DNA of 64,000 nucleotides from Metarhizium brunneum (lineage: Eukaryota; Ascomycota; Sordariomycetes; Hypocreales; Clavicipitaceae). Every line of letters starts with the position of its first letter. Positions within the stretch are counted from its first letter, which is position 1. Below, piece after piece: positions 46,334 through 58,080 of the stretch. Location: contig NC_089424.1 of NCBI RefSeq assembly GCF_013426205.1, forward strand, positions 496,001 through 560,000, given 5' to 3'. The position numbers were made by a program, and so were the translations under genes. Below the pieces are notes generated by a model. The model was not told the DNA's origin. It saw nothing but the letters and a program-made list of their open reading frames with translations, and did not search any database.

Positions 46334-46690
46334 ATGTTTCGGAGCATCTTGGTGGTGCTTTTGACAGCAATTTCCTACATCCTTCCTGGCGCCGGCGCAA
46401 TCGAAGAGGTGGGTGTAGCAAGCTGCATGTTCGGAACGGACTTCTTCACCCTCAGCTACACGATCCGCTCGGGAGCGACGACTCTGTCTCGATGCTTTGC
46501 CGACGCGGGAGAAATGGAAATGAGCCAGAGCGACGTGGTGTCGTACTCTTCTGGCAACAACAAGGGCTGGTTCGATTACGAGCCCGGGGACGGTTATCTG
46601 TACCGACATTCATTTAACAAGAGCAACACAATTTTCATACACGGCGTTGACACAACCTGGGGGCGTGTTGTCAAGATACATATCGATTAG
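46334..46690 (+). CDS. Small secreted protein, beta/gamma-crystallin-like (killer-toxin-like fold)
   Basis: An intronless frame of 118 residues. A signal peptide covers about residues 1-22 and ends GAGA. The mature part has only two cysteines. The second half contains SGNNKGWFDYEPG, a Gly/aromatic-rich strand pattern, and HSFNKSNTIFI. This layout resembles small fungal and bacterial beta/gamma-crystallin-like proteins that include yeast and Streptomyces killer toxins. The resemblance is by pattern only. It may be an antimicrobial or a structural secreted protein. It lies 1.2 kb from the ABC transporter gene and next to LTR-like DNA. Confidence 0.6.
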   Translation: MFRSILVVLLTAISYILPGAGAIEEVGVASCMFGTDFFTLSYTIRSGATTLSRCFADAGEMEMSQSDVVSYSSGNNKGWFDYEPGDGYLYRHSFNKSNTIFIHGVDTTWGRVVKIHID

Positions 46691-46979
46691 GCCTGGAGGT
46701 GTCTAGAGGAGCCGGGTGGTAATTTGACTTTATAACACATTCTTTAGTATTTGCCGGTGCTGATACATGAAAGATTGCGTACAGAAATGCAGTACAGTTC
46801 GAAATACATGTTGCCTTGCGCATCTTGTGTGCTTGCACTTGTGTTGTCTACGATTTGCGCTACATGTTCATTACGTGACGGAGACGACAAGTTTGCCCGG
46901 GATTAGTTAGATACCCAAACACCAATTGTAATCACTTTATTTTTATCCTTGCAGCATTTGGTGTTGTAGTGCCGATTCT

Positions 46980-47220
46980 GTGCCACGTTCCATGTGCAAT
47001 TTCGTTTTATTCGGGGACTTATATGTATTAATTTAATAATCGATTTCAAGGTATTAAAGGTCCTTGGTTTTTAAAGAGGCTTGAAGGGACCAGAGGTCTC
47101 TATAAATACAAGAAGTCAGTGAGGGCTAGTGCCTAAGGCAGTCCTCGCCGACTCCGGGCTCTCGAGATACCTTTGTTTATTGTTGTGTAACCTTTTGTAG
47201 TCATACCTTTGGACAGGTCT
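46980..47220 (+). mobile_element. LTR-like repeat (TGTGACA family), copy 3, borders approximate
   Basis: An 18-base block (47053-47070) and a 16-base block (47104-47119) are shared exactly or nearly so with copy 2 in inverse orientation, and the region between is similar. The start may be TGTGCCACG near 46980, and a GTTGTGTAAC near 47184 matches the conserved end part. I find no target-site duplication, so the copy is probably degenerate or truncated. Confidence 0.55.
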
Positions 47221-47313
47221 TGGCCGTGTGGCACAACCAATGGAAAATCTGGTAACTGGGCAAAGGTACCCCTCTATCTGGGGAACGGATCTTGCTAAAG
47301 GGAGCAAGGCAGC

Positions 47314-47640
47314 TCAAACAGAGTTCACTGTGATTAGGGACGTCTCTTCATGACAACCTGCTGCCTTTGAGGCTACTTTCGACGAAGGAAAACGTTTATT
47401 TACAAGCAGCCGCAGACTCTGGGCGATCAGACCAAGACCAAGTGGAGGTACATACTGCAACCAAGAGGATCCGTAGATTCCGACGGGCCGACCGATGATA
47501 ACGCCAAGCTGAATGCTGACTGCATCGAGCCCGACTCCCTGATAAAGGGTTGATAGCACAAATAGCACGACCGACCCATTTGGGGTCCAAATTTGAGTCA
47601 GGATTCTTTTGTCGGCAATATACAAATCAGGAAGGTGCAT
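47314..47640 (-). pseudogene. Possible membrane-protein fragment
   Basis: An open frame with several hydrophobic stretches (VVLFVLSTLYQGVGL and SSWLQYVPPLGLGLIAQSLRLL). No family is recognised and no splice extension is convincing. It may be a relic next to the LTR-like copy or a chance frame. Confidence 0.2.
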
Positions 47641-47877
47641 AAGCTAGATGCAACGAATGTTGACAGCAAAATGACGAGGCGGCAGCCCAAGGAAACAGGC
47701 ATTAATGTTGACGACAGCATTTGCCCTGGCTCATATTAGGCAGAAGAGAAGACGAAATTGCGTTGGCGATTCTAAAAAGCACAAGTTGGCCGGAACTCCT
47801 CGAGGCTCACCAAGCACTCTGCCTCACTCCAGCTCTAGTCAATCGGAGAGACCTGGACGAAGTCGCGAACTTCCATC

Positions 47878-50800
47878 ATGGAAGGCCTTTTGAGCCATGG
47901 ATCACCAAATCAGTTCCGCATCGTCGCTGCCCCGTCGCAACCCAGGTAAGTGAGCAGCGTGGCCATACCTGCAACTTCTTGCGCAGCGCTGGTTGACCGA
48001 ATCTAGATCCCCCGTTTGGCTACAGCGGGCTCAACTTATTTCAAGAGCCGGATACATACAGCTTGCCATGTGTGCCCTCTCCCTGCTTTGGATAACGGCG
48101 CAGCGTGTTCAAGCTCCCCGCTCTGCGAATCGCAAGGCCTTCAAACCACCTGGCTTACTGTACTTCGAAATTGCTGGCCATGTGCTACTTTCCGTGACTG
48201 TAGCCCTCTGGATCAGTGTAGCTATTCAGCAAGGGGAGCATTGGCCAGATGTATTGGCCCTGCTCTACATCTTGCTGCTCGGTATCCTCAGAGCAGCTCT
48301 AGGCAAAGAAGCACGCAAGACGCTGCTGAACCAAGCCAACATTATACTTGTCATGGAGATGTCGCTGCTTCTCATTGCTGAAGTATCCCCCCTAACCGTC
48401 ATTGGCAACGGCTACAGGCCAGACAGATTTGTTTCGGCGGGGATGCTTGGTTTGGCGTCAGTCATGGCCGTCGCCGCAACGTCTCCGCGAGAATGGGCGC
48501 CTCCGCCAGAATGCCCTGCGATTGTTCAAGGATCAGATGTAAAGCCGGCCAAAGAAGACACATGCAGCTTGCTCGACTACTACTGCACATTTGGGAGAGT
48601 AAACAGTCTCATTAGGAAGGGATGGGCAGGCGACATCACAACGGCTGCTTTCCAGGATCTGCCGTGGAACTACACACCCGAGATCTTGTACCCTCAAATA
48701 AGCAGGCTGCGCAAAAAGTACAAAAGCACAGCCAAGACCATCTTCATGCTTATACCGGGAGAGATTATCCTTTCGACCCTTCTGGCGGGCGTCTATTTTA
48801 TAACTGAGCTCTCAACACCCTTCAGCTTGTATCAACTCCTGGAATACTTGACGAACCCCGAAGACGCCGTGTTCCACCCTTATTTATGGCTGTTTGTAAT
48901 GTTTACAGGAGCTCTTCTCGAGTCTGTGGCGCAGCAAGCCTTTGTATTTCTTTCCACGCGCGCCGCTATCAAGGTCAAGATGGCGCTGACTACGGAAATG
49001 TACCAGAGGGCCATGGCATCCCGGGAGCTCGAAGACGACTTCCTGAATGATGAGGCGGAGGGGTCTCCAGAATCCGAGGGATCTCGCGAGCCAGAGCACC
49101 AGGCGCAGCGCAAGTCTTCCTATGGGCAGCTGGCAAATATCATGTCCACCGATATCAACGCGGTGCAAGACGGACGAAACGTCCTCTTCATCATTGGTGG
49201 TGTCCCATGCGGTGTTACAGTCGCGCTTATTGGCATGTACAACATCGTGGGATGGCCGAGCCTCATCGGCGTCGGCGTCATGCTTCTGATGAGCCCTCTG
49301 CCGGCCTGGATCGTCAGTCACGTAGGTGGCCAGCAAAAGGCGGCAAAGGCGGCGCAGGATGGCCGAATATCCCTGTCCACCGAGTATCTCGGCGCGATTC
49401 GCGTCATCAAGTACTTTGGCTGGGAAGACGCGATTGCCAAGTATCTCCAGGAGAGCAGGGCACGGGAGCAAAAGCACATCTGGAACATGGCGCTCTTGTA
49501 CACCGCCATGGGCGAAGCAGCATACCTGATTCCCATCCTGTCCATCATTGTCATATACTCCTTGTATGTTGGGGTCAGGCAGCTTCCACTCACCGCGTCC
49601 GTGGCGTTCACGACGATCCGTCTCTTGGATATTATACGAGACAACTTTAGCATGATGGCGGCCATGGCTGTGTTTGTTCCCAAGATCTCCATTTCTCTTG
49701 GGAGGCTGGATAAGTTTTATGATGCGGCCACGCCGCCAGAGTCATACCCCCAAGGACCTCTGAAGCTGGAAAACGCCACGTTTCGACGCAACAAAGGTGC
49801 AGGCTTTCTCCTCCAGGATATCAGCATTGACTTTGTGCAGGGTGGGCTGAATGTCGTCTCGGGACCGAGTGGGAGTGGAAAGACGACGTTGCTGCTCTCT
49901 ATTCTTGGAGAGACCATCAAGGAAGGCGGGAGCGTTACTCGCCCCCTTGATGTGGCCTTTGCCTCGCAGACGCCCTGGCTGCAAGCGCTGTCTATACGTG
50001 ATAATGTCGTCTTTAACAGTACATTTAATACTGAGCGATATGATGCTGTCATTGATGCTTGCTGTTTGCGACTAGATCTGGATGAGCTTCCTGAAGGGGA
50101 TATGACGGACATTGGAGAGAATGGCTCAGCATTATCTGGTAACATGAACTGCAAACAACAAGCTGCCATGATACGAGAGCTAACAACTGGCCTGTCTAGG
50201 TGGTCAACGTGCAAGAGTCGCATTAGCTCGAGCCTTGTACTCCAGCTCGTCTCTGCTTCTACTGGATGATGTGTTCTCGGCAATCGACACAAAAACAGCA
50301 TCCGGCTTATGGAACAGGGTCTTTTGCAGCGACCTTCTGAAAGGAAGGACGGTGGTTTTGGTCACACAGCAGCCATGGATTCCAGAGCAAGCCGACTTGG
50401 CCATTGCACTAGAGAGCGGTAAAATAGCAGCAATGGAGCAGAACATTGGCGTCGTGAGACAACCGAGGACTATTGCGCAAAGGGACATGGAAGGACATGT
50501 CGAAGACCATGCCGACGGGCTCAGTGGCAGCACGACGCCGATTGCTAAGCCTCTCACAGAGCGATCCAGCTCCAAAGCAGCACAAGAGTCAGAAGTAGAT
50601 GAAGAGGTGAAGCTCACTGGGCTTTCTGGTCGACTGATTTGTAAGTGACTATTCTCTTGCGCAGCAGACACAAACGACTGACGCGTCCAGTCCTCAAATA
50701 CATGCTCTATTTCGGCGGTCCCATAGCAGCCACTCTTATTACGCTCACTCTTGTCCTCCAAATCGGTGCCGAAATCGGCACCACCCTTTGGATGTCGCAT

Positions 50801-52710
50801 TGGGTCGACGCCGCGGCTCAAACGGGATCCATCAACATCGCGTACTATCTCGGCATGTACGTCGCCATCAACTTTTGCAGCGTCATCGTGGCAGGAATAG
50901 CCTACATGGCCTTCATGTACGGAGGCTGGGTGGCCGCGAGGCGCCTACACGGTGAGCTGGTGAAGGGTGTTCTGAGCGTGTCGCTGTCCTGGTTCAAGGA
51001 CAACCCGGTCGGACGCGTCATCAACAGACTATCCGGCGACATGGACACGCTGGACCAGTCGCTGCCGCCAGAGCTCATGCACTTCCTCATGACGGCCACG
51101 TCGCTCATCATGCAGACGGGTGCCGTTAGCACCGTCCTCCCCGTCTTCATGCTCCCTGCGCTTGTTGCTACCGTGCTGGGCGGCGCGCTGGGGGAGTTGT
51201 ACAATCGCACGAATCTGACTGTGAAGCAACTGGTGGCTTCTACGCAGTCGCCCATTTTCACGCAGTTCTCAGAGAGTCTGAGCGGGCTCGTCGTTGTACG
51301 AGCGCGGAGCGAGATGCCGCGTGTGTTTGCTGACGGGCTGAACACATTGCTGTACACGTCTGCGAAGGCGGCGGGTGCGCAGAGGGAGTGTGACCAGTGG
51401 ATGAAGTTTAGAATCAATACGCTGGCAGCAGTGGTTCAAGTGTCTGCCGGGATGTTGGCACTCTCTAAACAGGGCGCGATTTCGGCTGGTTTGGTCGGCT
51501 TTTCCCTGACGGCGGCGTCAACAATGAGCGCCCTCATCCTGCGGTTGGTGTTTAGCATAAACTTTCTCAACACGGAAATGCAAAGCGTACGCGTATCACC
51601 CGCTATTGCTTCATGTATTGGGAACATACTGACAACGGACTAGTTTCACCGCGTGTCGGAATATGCCAAGCTTCCTCCTGAGGAATCTGGTAAAGAGGCT
51701 GAGCAAAAGGAAAATACTGACGTTGTGTATGCTGATGCGCTGGAGCGTACAATCCCTGCCGACTGGCCGAGGAGCGGCCGCGTTGAGTTTCGCAACGTAA
51801 CAGTACGATATACACTTGACGGCCCTGATATTTTAAAGGATATCAGTCTTGTGTTTAATGCAGGTGAGCGGGTGGCCATTGTTGGCCGCACTGGCAGCGG
51901 CAAAAGCACAGTAAGTACACATCTTGTTCACGGGAAAGCAAATCACGTCGTTGAGACTCATAAATTCTCTCCACGTAGCTTGTTTTGTCCCTACTCCGGT
52001 TCACATACATTGTCTCTGGGCAGATACTCTACGACGGAGTCGACATCACTGCCGTCCCACGGAAAAGGCTTCGACACGCCATCGCCACCATCCCACAAGA
52101 AGCTCTCATCTTCCAGGGCACAATTGCGTCGAATTTGGATCCGTCCGGAGAGGTTCCCCAGGAGAAGCTACAACGAGCCATCGACGCCTGCGCAACAATA
52201 GCAGCCATGCAGCAGCAGTCCAGCGGGACAGATTGCTCAGCCGCCTCGGCCGTGGTAAATGAAGTCGACTCGAGTACGGGCGAAACTGTAACTAGCTCGT
52301 CTCCAGATGCACAATTCACAGGCCGCCTTGCGCTGTCGACTCTCGTCAACACGGGTGGGGGCAACTTTTCCCACGGCCAGCGACAAGTCCTCTCTTTATG
52401 CCGCGTCCTTGTGCGCCGATCGAGGCTCATGCTCCTCGACGAAGCTACGTCCAGCATGGACTTTGTTACGGATGCTGGAATCCAAGAGGTCCTACGGAAG
52501 GATCTAGACGAGGAAGACGGCCACAGTAGATGCCTCATCACGATTGCTCACAGACTTCGTACGATGGCTGACTACGATCGAGTGGTGGTTATGGGCTCAG
52601 GAAAAGTGCTGGAAGACGGCACCCCCAGGAGTCTATTTCACAAGCATGGAGTATTTTACGATATGGTATTGCATAGCGGTGAAGAGGACTTGTTTGCTGG
52701 AATATCTTGA
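47878..52710 (+). CDS. ABC-C type (MRP-like) full transporter
   Basis: Six exons, 47878-47945, 48007-50138, 50200-50640, 50691-51586, 51644-51910 and 51979-52710, give 1511 residues. The order is an N-terminal TMD0-like set of helices, TMD1, NBD1, TMD2 and NBD2. NBD1 has Walker A GPSGSGKTT, Q-loop FASQTPW, signature LSGGQRARVALARALYS (across an intron) and Walker B LLLLDDVFSA. NBD2 has Walker A GRTGSGKST, a signature region FSHGQRQVLSLCRVLVRRS and Walker B LMLLDEATSSMD. In NBD1 the residue after Walker B is Asp instead of Glu, usual for the degenerate first site of ABC-C proteins. The first exon is short and its N-terminus does not show the first TMD0 helix, so an upstream exon may be missing. 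Likely a vacuolar or plasma-membrane exporter of organic anions, toxins or secondary metabolites. Bracketed by direct LTR-like copies. Confidence 0.92.
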
Positions 52711-52875
52711 TGGTTCGATGATTGCCCTTGTTAATGTGCGGCAATAGCGCTCATATCTCACAGAAGCCATCATATACAACAAGGTAGTCCGCAGCAAAAT
52801 GTCTGGGCACCATATTAATGTGAGATAGGACATCCGTAGCCTTGGGATGGTAGGCACAAGTTCTGGGATACATCT

Positions 52876-53063
52876 TGTGACAAGGGCTCAGTAAGGAAGG
52901 ACCTGGAATAATAGCTCAACTCATCCAATAAAGGTCTTTTAGTATGAAAGGTTCTTGGTTTCTAAAGGCCTAGATGAACCGAAGAGGTCTACTAATACGA
53001 CAAGTGGGAGAGCCTCGTTCCACAAGGTCTCGTGATCGTAGCCCTGGTGTAAATGCGCGTGGC
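52876..53063 (+). mobile_element. LTR-like repeat (TGTGACA family), copy 4
   Basis: Starts TGTGACAAGG at 52876 and aligns along its length with copy 2: CTCAACTCATC, AAAGGTTCTTGG, AAGGCCT, GAGGTCT, then ACAAG and GTGTAAA. Flanks CATCT and CATGT match at four of five bases, a possible decayed duplication. Same orientation as copy 3 on the other side of the ABC gene. The 3' border is approximate. Confidence 0.6.
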
Positions 53064-53271
53064 ATGTACTGACAAATACGGGATGAAAGGGATCAAAACG
53101 CAGGTCGTGATCGCGAGATACAGTCGATGCAAAATACATCCCCCAATTATCGTCAGGCATCCACAGAAAATAAACAGGATGAAAGGGCAGTTCAGGAGCT
53201 TGGCGGACAATAATGAGCAGTCGTTGAGTGATATCATGGGCTGCAGGGTCCTCCAACTGGCCGCCTGACAT
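53064..53271 (-). pseudogene. Truncated coding fragment abutting LTR copy 4
   Basis: A minus-strand frame from ATG 53271 (MSGGQLEDPAAHDITQRLL, then PFHPVYFLWMPDDNWGMYFA) reads protein-like until it enters the LTR near 53063. No family is recognised. It may be the interrupted 5' end of a gene into which the LTR element inserted. Confidence 0.3.
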
Positions 53272-54065
53272 GCATGGATGCCAATTCCCCCACGCCGAGA
53301 CTGCCGGCTTCTTTGATTCTCATTCTCCTCTCTGGAGCAAAGGTTTTTTGCAAAAGGATGACCAAAGAACAAGGCAGCTGCGGAAGCACTTCAAAGATGC
53401 AGAGTACATGCTCATCACATGTCAAGCCCAAGCGGTGTGTCGGCAAAAAGGAGAGACTGCCCGCTACTCAAAGACTGGTTTCATCACGATTGTGCCATGT
53501 CAGCTAACAAACGTAGGGCCTGGCATTTCTTTTTGATGACTCTTGGTAGTCCCCCAGGTGGTCATGACTCCTGAACAAAGAGTTCCCTGAAAGCGTCTGG
53601 TCACGCGATCACGGCCCACGCTGGTGAATACAAAGCACGACCGAGACAATGGAGAATTCTCTTTCACGCATTGACCCTTTTGTCAAAATGTCTCTGTGCA
53701 GTCGTCCAGGCTTTGTGATTGCGAGCGGGATGCCAATGTGACGCACCTTGACAAACAGCTCTTTTTCTACCCACAAACGAGCAAAAAGGAAAGAAAATGC
53801 GTTTGAGTAGATGAATAGCCGTGTGAGATTTCGTGACGTGAGTGCCGTCTGGAGAATTACTTAAGTCGGGCGCGTTTTGGCAACCTCAGTCCTCCTGGCC
53901 AACATCACTGCTACCAGACATCTTCTGCACGCACGACAAACGGTCGACGGTGTGCTTTTCCCACAAATTTGCCAGCTCATCTACGCAACAAGACGGCTGT
54001 TCTCATATATTACTACCATTTGACAAGATCCTGTATTCATTTGCCATCACTACACCTATTTTGAA

Positions 54066-54607
54066 ATGGATTCCAAATTTTCCGGAACGCTAAAACGCTT
54101 CGGCTGTGAAATGGTAGGACGAGCTGCATCTGCGGTTTGCGCCGCGACTGTGCTTGTTCTCACCATAGCGACAGTGGCCATGAAGAAGGACGGAGAGCCT
54201 CTGCTAGAGAGCATCCTCATTGTGGTAAGCTCCATGCCCATCTTGCCATCTAGTATCGAGGAAAGCTAACACATGTAGTCTGTTCTTGGGGGCCTTTGGA
54301 ACGCGGCTTATTGTGTACACCCGCCTATTCGAGCTTCGCCAATCTACCGACCTGCAGTAAAACTTCAGGTGGACAGGCTTTTGTGTGTTTTGTGGGTGTT
54401 TTCCGTCCCCGCCATGGTGACGTCGTATGTCTATACAAAAGACAACTTTAGGGCAAGCAAGGAGGGTTCATTTGATATCGTAAGGGTACTTACCGTCTGG
54501 TTTACTGTTCTTGGTTTGTAAGTGGGCTTTTCATTTATCCATGTACTATTCAACACTGCTGACGGAAAGACTATAGCCTCCCCCAGTTCTGGATTGCACT
54601 TCTTTAA
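54066..54607 (+). CDS. Four-helix membrane protein (MARVEL-like topology)
   Basis: Exons 54066-54224, 54279-54517 and 54577-54607 give 142 residues, all in frame (donors GTAAGC and GTAAGT; acceptors GTAG and ATAG). Only the first exon begins with an ATG, and the last codes for ten residues. Four hydrophobic segments are visible: SAVCAATVLVLTIATVA, ILIVSVLGGLWNAAYCV, LLCVLWVFSVPAMVTSYVY and VLTVWFTVLGFLPQFWIALL. Loops are short and the N-terminus is cytosolic and basic. Small fungal MARVEL-type proteins share the layout, but I see no diagnostic motif. Function unknown. Confidence 0.65.
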
Positions 54608-55434
54608 ACGGTCCCAACTGCATTCTTAACGTGGAGCGTAAAGAGAGACCTGCGGTGCTGCTGAGAATCCGGGTGTTTCGGCATGTGCGAATGGGCGACG
54701 TGGAGACTGCCGCGACAGTATATTGCAGGTACGGCCTGAGGAGGACAAGAAGAAGAAGTTGTGCCTGGAGATGGTGATTCTGGAGCAATAAGTCGTCGAG
54801 TTGATTGTTTTGCTTTAATTACCAGAGATTGATCTGTATAATATATCCCTTATGAGCAAGAGCAGTGCTTCATGAACAGTTGTGATTCAGATTAAAACGC
54901 GGAAACACCTCTAGATTATTCTCTCCCAATTTCCCAGGTTAGAAAACGGAAATTTAGCCCATGCGTATTGTCACGACTCCTGCTCTGATAAATTGACTTA
55001 TCAAAAGCTTTACGCATTCCATAGTTATTCTAGAGTCGAGTGAATGACGGCACCAAAATAAATTTTGGGTAATTTTACTTTACGGGATAGTGCGAGTAAT
55101 GAAATACAATATAATACACACGCTACATCATACAATTTAAATGCAAGAGAATAATAAAATTTCCGCTAATACCAGACAACATAGGCAATGTTTAGGGTGC
55201 AAATGATGCTCGCATTTTGTGTACAAAGAAAGCTTCAATTGATACGGTTTTTACAAGACAAGTTGATTCAAGGGGGTTAGGGTTCGCCTCGTCAAGCATT
55301 ATGAAGTCGAGCCAATCAAGTGCCGCCTCCAGGGCCACTACTTGAAGCAAATGACAAGGCTGTGAAATTACATGGAGAAGACGATCCTTCATGGGGTATC
55401 TTTTTTCATCCGTTTTTGCGATAAAACTCGTCTG
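54608..55434. other. AT-rich intergenic region
   Basis: About 830 bases with AT content clearly above the neighbours, long A/T tracts and no supported frame. Holds the 3' ends of both convergent neighbours; could be RIP-affected. Confidence 0.45.
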
Positions 55435-57591
55435 CTACTTGGCTTCAACACGAGCGCCCATCTGGTCCCATTCGACATCAATAGGGTTATGGTTTCTTGA
55501 AAATTTTTGCCCCCCAAACCAAAGTTCAAACCTCAAATCAGCCGGAGCCAGGATCACTCGGACTTCGAACACACAAATATAGAATTTATAGCCTTTCGTC
55601 ATGCATGTCCCGCGCTTTTTCTTGAGGACCAGCTGATGCTGCTCGACGCCATCAAGGTTGCTGTTTACGCGACAAAGCCTTGTCACACCGGCTGAAACAA
55701 GTTCCGTTAGCTATATTCACAACTAGCCGTGATGTTGGACGAATGAGGTCATGCATTATTATACCTTGTTTCATGCTCGTCGGGAGAAAGGAGGCCTCGT
55801 TTTGAGAAATAACGATATCTGTATCCCACGACCGGGTCGTCTCTCCGTCCGCAAGGTGGAATTCGAATTTCTTTATCAGTGGACTATTCACATCTATAAC
55901 ATCGCCCTGGAATGAGAATAAGATTTGAGCGTAATGGCACTTTACTATCGCGGTGACGGTAATGACAAACCTTTCGTATCATCCACTGTATTTGGTTTAC
56001 TGCCCATAGCTTTTTGGAGTCAAATGGGTCTCGGATAACGTCCTCATTAAAGTGCTGGGCGGGCGAGTACACTTGCCTAACTCTTACTCCATAACTCGCA
56101 CGGGCGACTCGTGTTGCAAGAACAGACAATTGGCCGCTTTCCAACTGTTGCTGGTGATCGAGAAGAAGACCGCGAACTACAACGAGTTGGGGGTCTTGAC
56201 AAGGTACCACGACCGCCTGGGTAGCATTTGGATGTGGAAAGCTGGTGAGCTGTTGTTGGATACTCTGACGGACGTAAGCCGAGCTGCCTAGACCTCCCGA
56301 GAGAATGACAAACTCCTGTACCAGTCGTATAGTTAGTGTGAAACCCCCTTGTAAACGGACAAAAATTTAGAACCATACCACCTGGTCGACCTTGCCGTGT
56401 TCAGATAGCCAGTTGAGTTGTTCAATGGTTTGCTTCATGACCCCTTCGACTTGAACGTCAAAGAGGGACTGCATCTCCAGCCTAGTTACTGTTAGAATAG
56501 TTTTGTTTTCCTGCGTGTTCACACGTACATGGTGAAGACTAAACGCCCGTTTTCGACTCCAAGACCAGAGTGGTTAAAATTATGGGACACGCCATCCATG
56601 GGAATCTTGAACAGAGGCTGCATGTACACTTTTTCGCCAAACTTATGTTTGAGGGTGCGGAAGTGGTGGCTTTTAGACATTCGGACGGCAAAGTTGGCGG
56701 GAAGCTGATTACGGACGTCTGGCCAGGCATTGAGCCTCTGATCCACGAGGCGGACGAATGCGCGATCTATCAGAGTTGAGCCGATGCCGACGCCCTTGAC
56801 AGCCGACATTTGTGTCATCTGCGGAAACCGGGGGTCCGTGGATTTAACTCGCATTAAACAGAGATCAGTGGTGCCGCCGCCGGCATCGACGGTGAGAAAG
56901 AGGCTGCCAGTGTTGAAGTTGATGGCGCTTGTTTTCAAGGTTGCGACAGCAGCGGCCTCGGCTTCTGTGAGGTCAACCAGTGCCGAGTGCATTGGGCCTT
57001 CTACTCCGAACCCTGCGTTGCGTATGATTCCCTTGAATGTGTTGATAGTCTCCATCCGCGTCCATGTTGTGGGCACGCTGAAGAGGAAGACGACCATTAG
57101 ATCTGACCACCCGCCAGTCACCTGTCGTCGACCAATTTGCATCTCTATCGTCTCCTTGACGTGGGCGTACACTTGACCAAGATAGTCTGTCGAAAACTTT
57201 TCCGCCTCTTCGATCGTCTTGGGGGCTCTGGAGAGACTCTGCGCGGCCGCCAGGTTCGTGCTGTCGATGAATATTTTGAAGAATTCGCGCCGCAACTTGC
57301 CCGACGTGTCTTCTTGGTCGACACCGTCATCATCGGCGCACATGAAGCCCCAGGACGAAAGCGTTCCGTCGGCATTGTAGACAATGGCGGTTGGCACTTT
57401 GCGCTCAGCTCGGTCACCACTTCCGGGCCAGTCGTTGATCACTTGGATGGGAGTGCGAGGCGTTCTCCATCCTACCCCTGAATATCGCAGTTAGCCGTGT
57501 ACGGGAAGCAGTTGTCAAGGTCCCATGAATATTTACCTGTGAAAGTTGTGCCCAAGTCGACAGAAACGATGACATCTGGTTGTTGGTTCAT
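55435..57591 (-). CDS. Divergent Hsp70-like ATPase (HSPA12-type)
   Basis: Six exons, 57591-57537, 57477-56529, 56481-56379, 56315-55971, 55906-55765 and 55691-55435, give 616 residues. The phosphate-1 motif VDLGTTFTGVGW is split by the first intron. The phosphate-2 motif is FLTVDAGGGTTDLCL, and the adenosine motif FVILSGGLGSSAYVR follows intron 3. These are the three signature loops of the actin/Hsp70 ATPase fold. The substrate-binding domain is not the classical Hsp70 type: the C-terminus ends EWDQMGARVEAK and lacks an EEVD tail. Such proteins are common in ascomycetes, often in many copies. Their clients are unknown. The protein is probably cytosolic. Confidence 0.88.
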
Positions 57592-58080
57592 GGCGCAACA
57601 CGGGACTGACTCGCTAAGGAATTTAGGCCATGATATTACTCCGTATTATAAGCAGATTGACAAAACGAGAGAGAAGTCAGGTTGCTGGACTCAGTGGTAA
57701 CAAGGACACACTTACGCTTGTCCCAAATAGAACATGCATGCAGAAGTCACGCCGGCGAACTGGACGGGGAAGTGCATGTTCCCCGGTTGTTATTCCTCTA
57801 TGCAGGGTCATTTCTGTTGTGTCACCAACACCTATCCGTTCTCGGATTGATGACCTTTTGGCTGAAAGTAAGCTGAAGTACCAGACCGTCTGCGTGCCTG
57901 AGCCCACACAGTGACGAATGTTTGTGCCGTCTGGTTCTTGGATAAAACACGGGCAAGTATTTTCTCATAACTCAACGGTGGCTGTCTCTTTGACAACTTC
58001 TACTTTTGACCCCCTTTCTTCCTCATGGCCCAACATACGCAGACAAGCTGCTGATTTCGTGCCCAACTTGATGCCTCGCC
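57592..58080. promoter_or_regulatory. Divergent region between the Hsp70-like and membrane-protein genes
   Basis: 489 bases with both starts facing outward. No clear element, apart from a TACTCCGTA motif near 57639 that also occurs elsewhere in the window. Confidence 0.35.

Larger units (their letters stand above)
46691..47877. other. Intergenic with LTR-like repeat and an unexplained minus-strand frame
   Basis: Contains LTR copy 3 and a 108-codon minus-strand frame (47314-47640) rich in hydrophobic residues that I cannot assign. Confidence 0.4.
52711..54065. other. Intergenic with LTR copy 4 and a truncated frame
   Basis: Contains LTR copy 4 and the minus-strand fragment listed separately. 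The remainder, 53272-54065, shows no supported gene. Confidence 0.4.
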
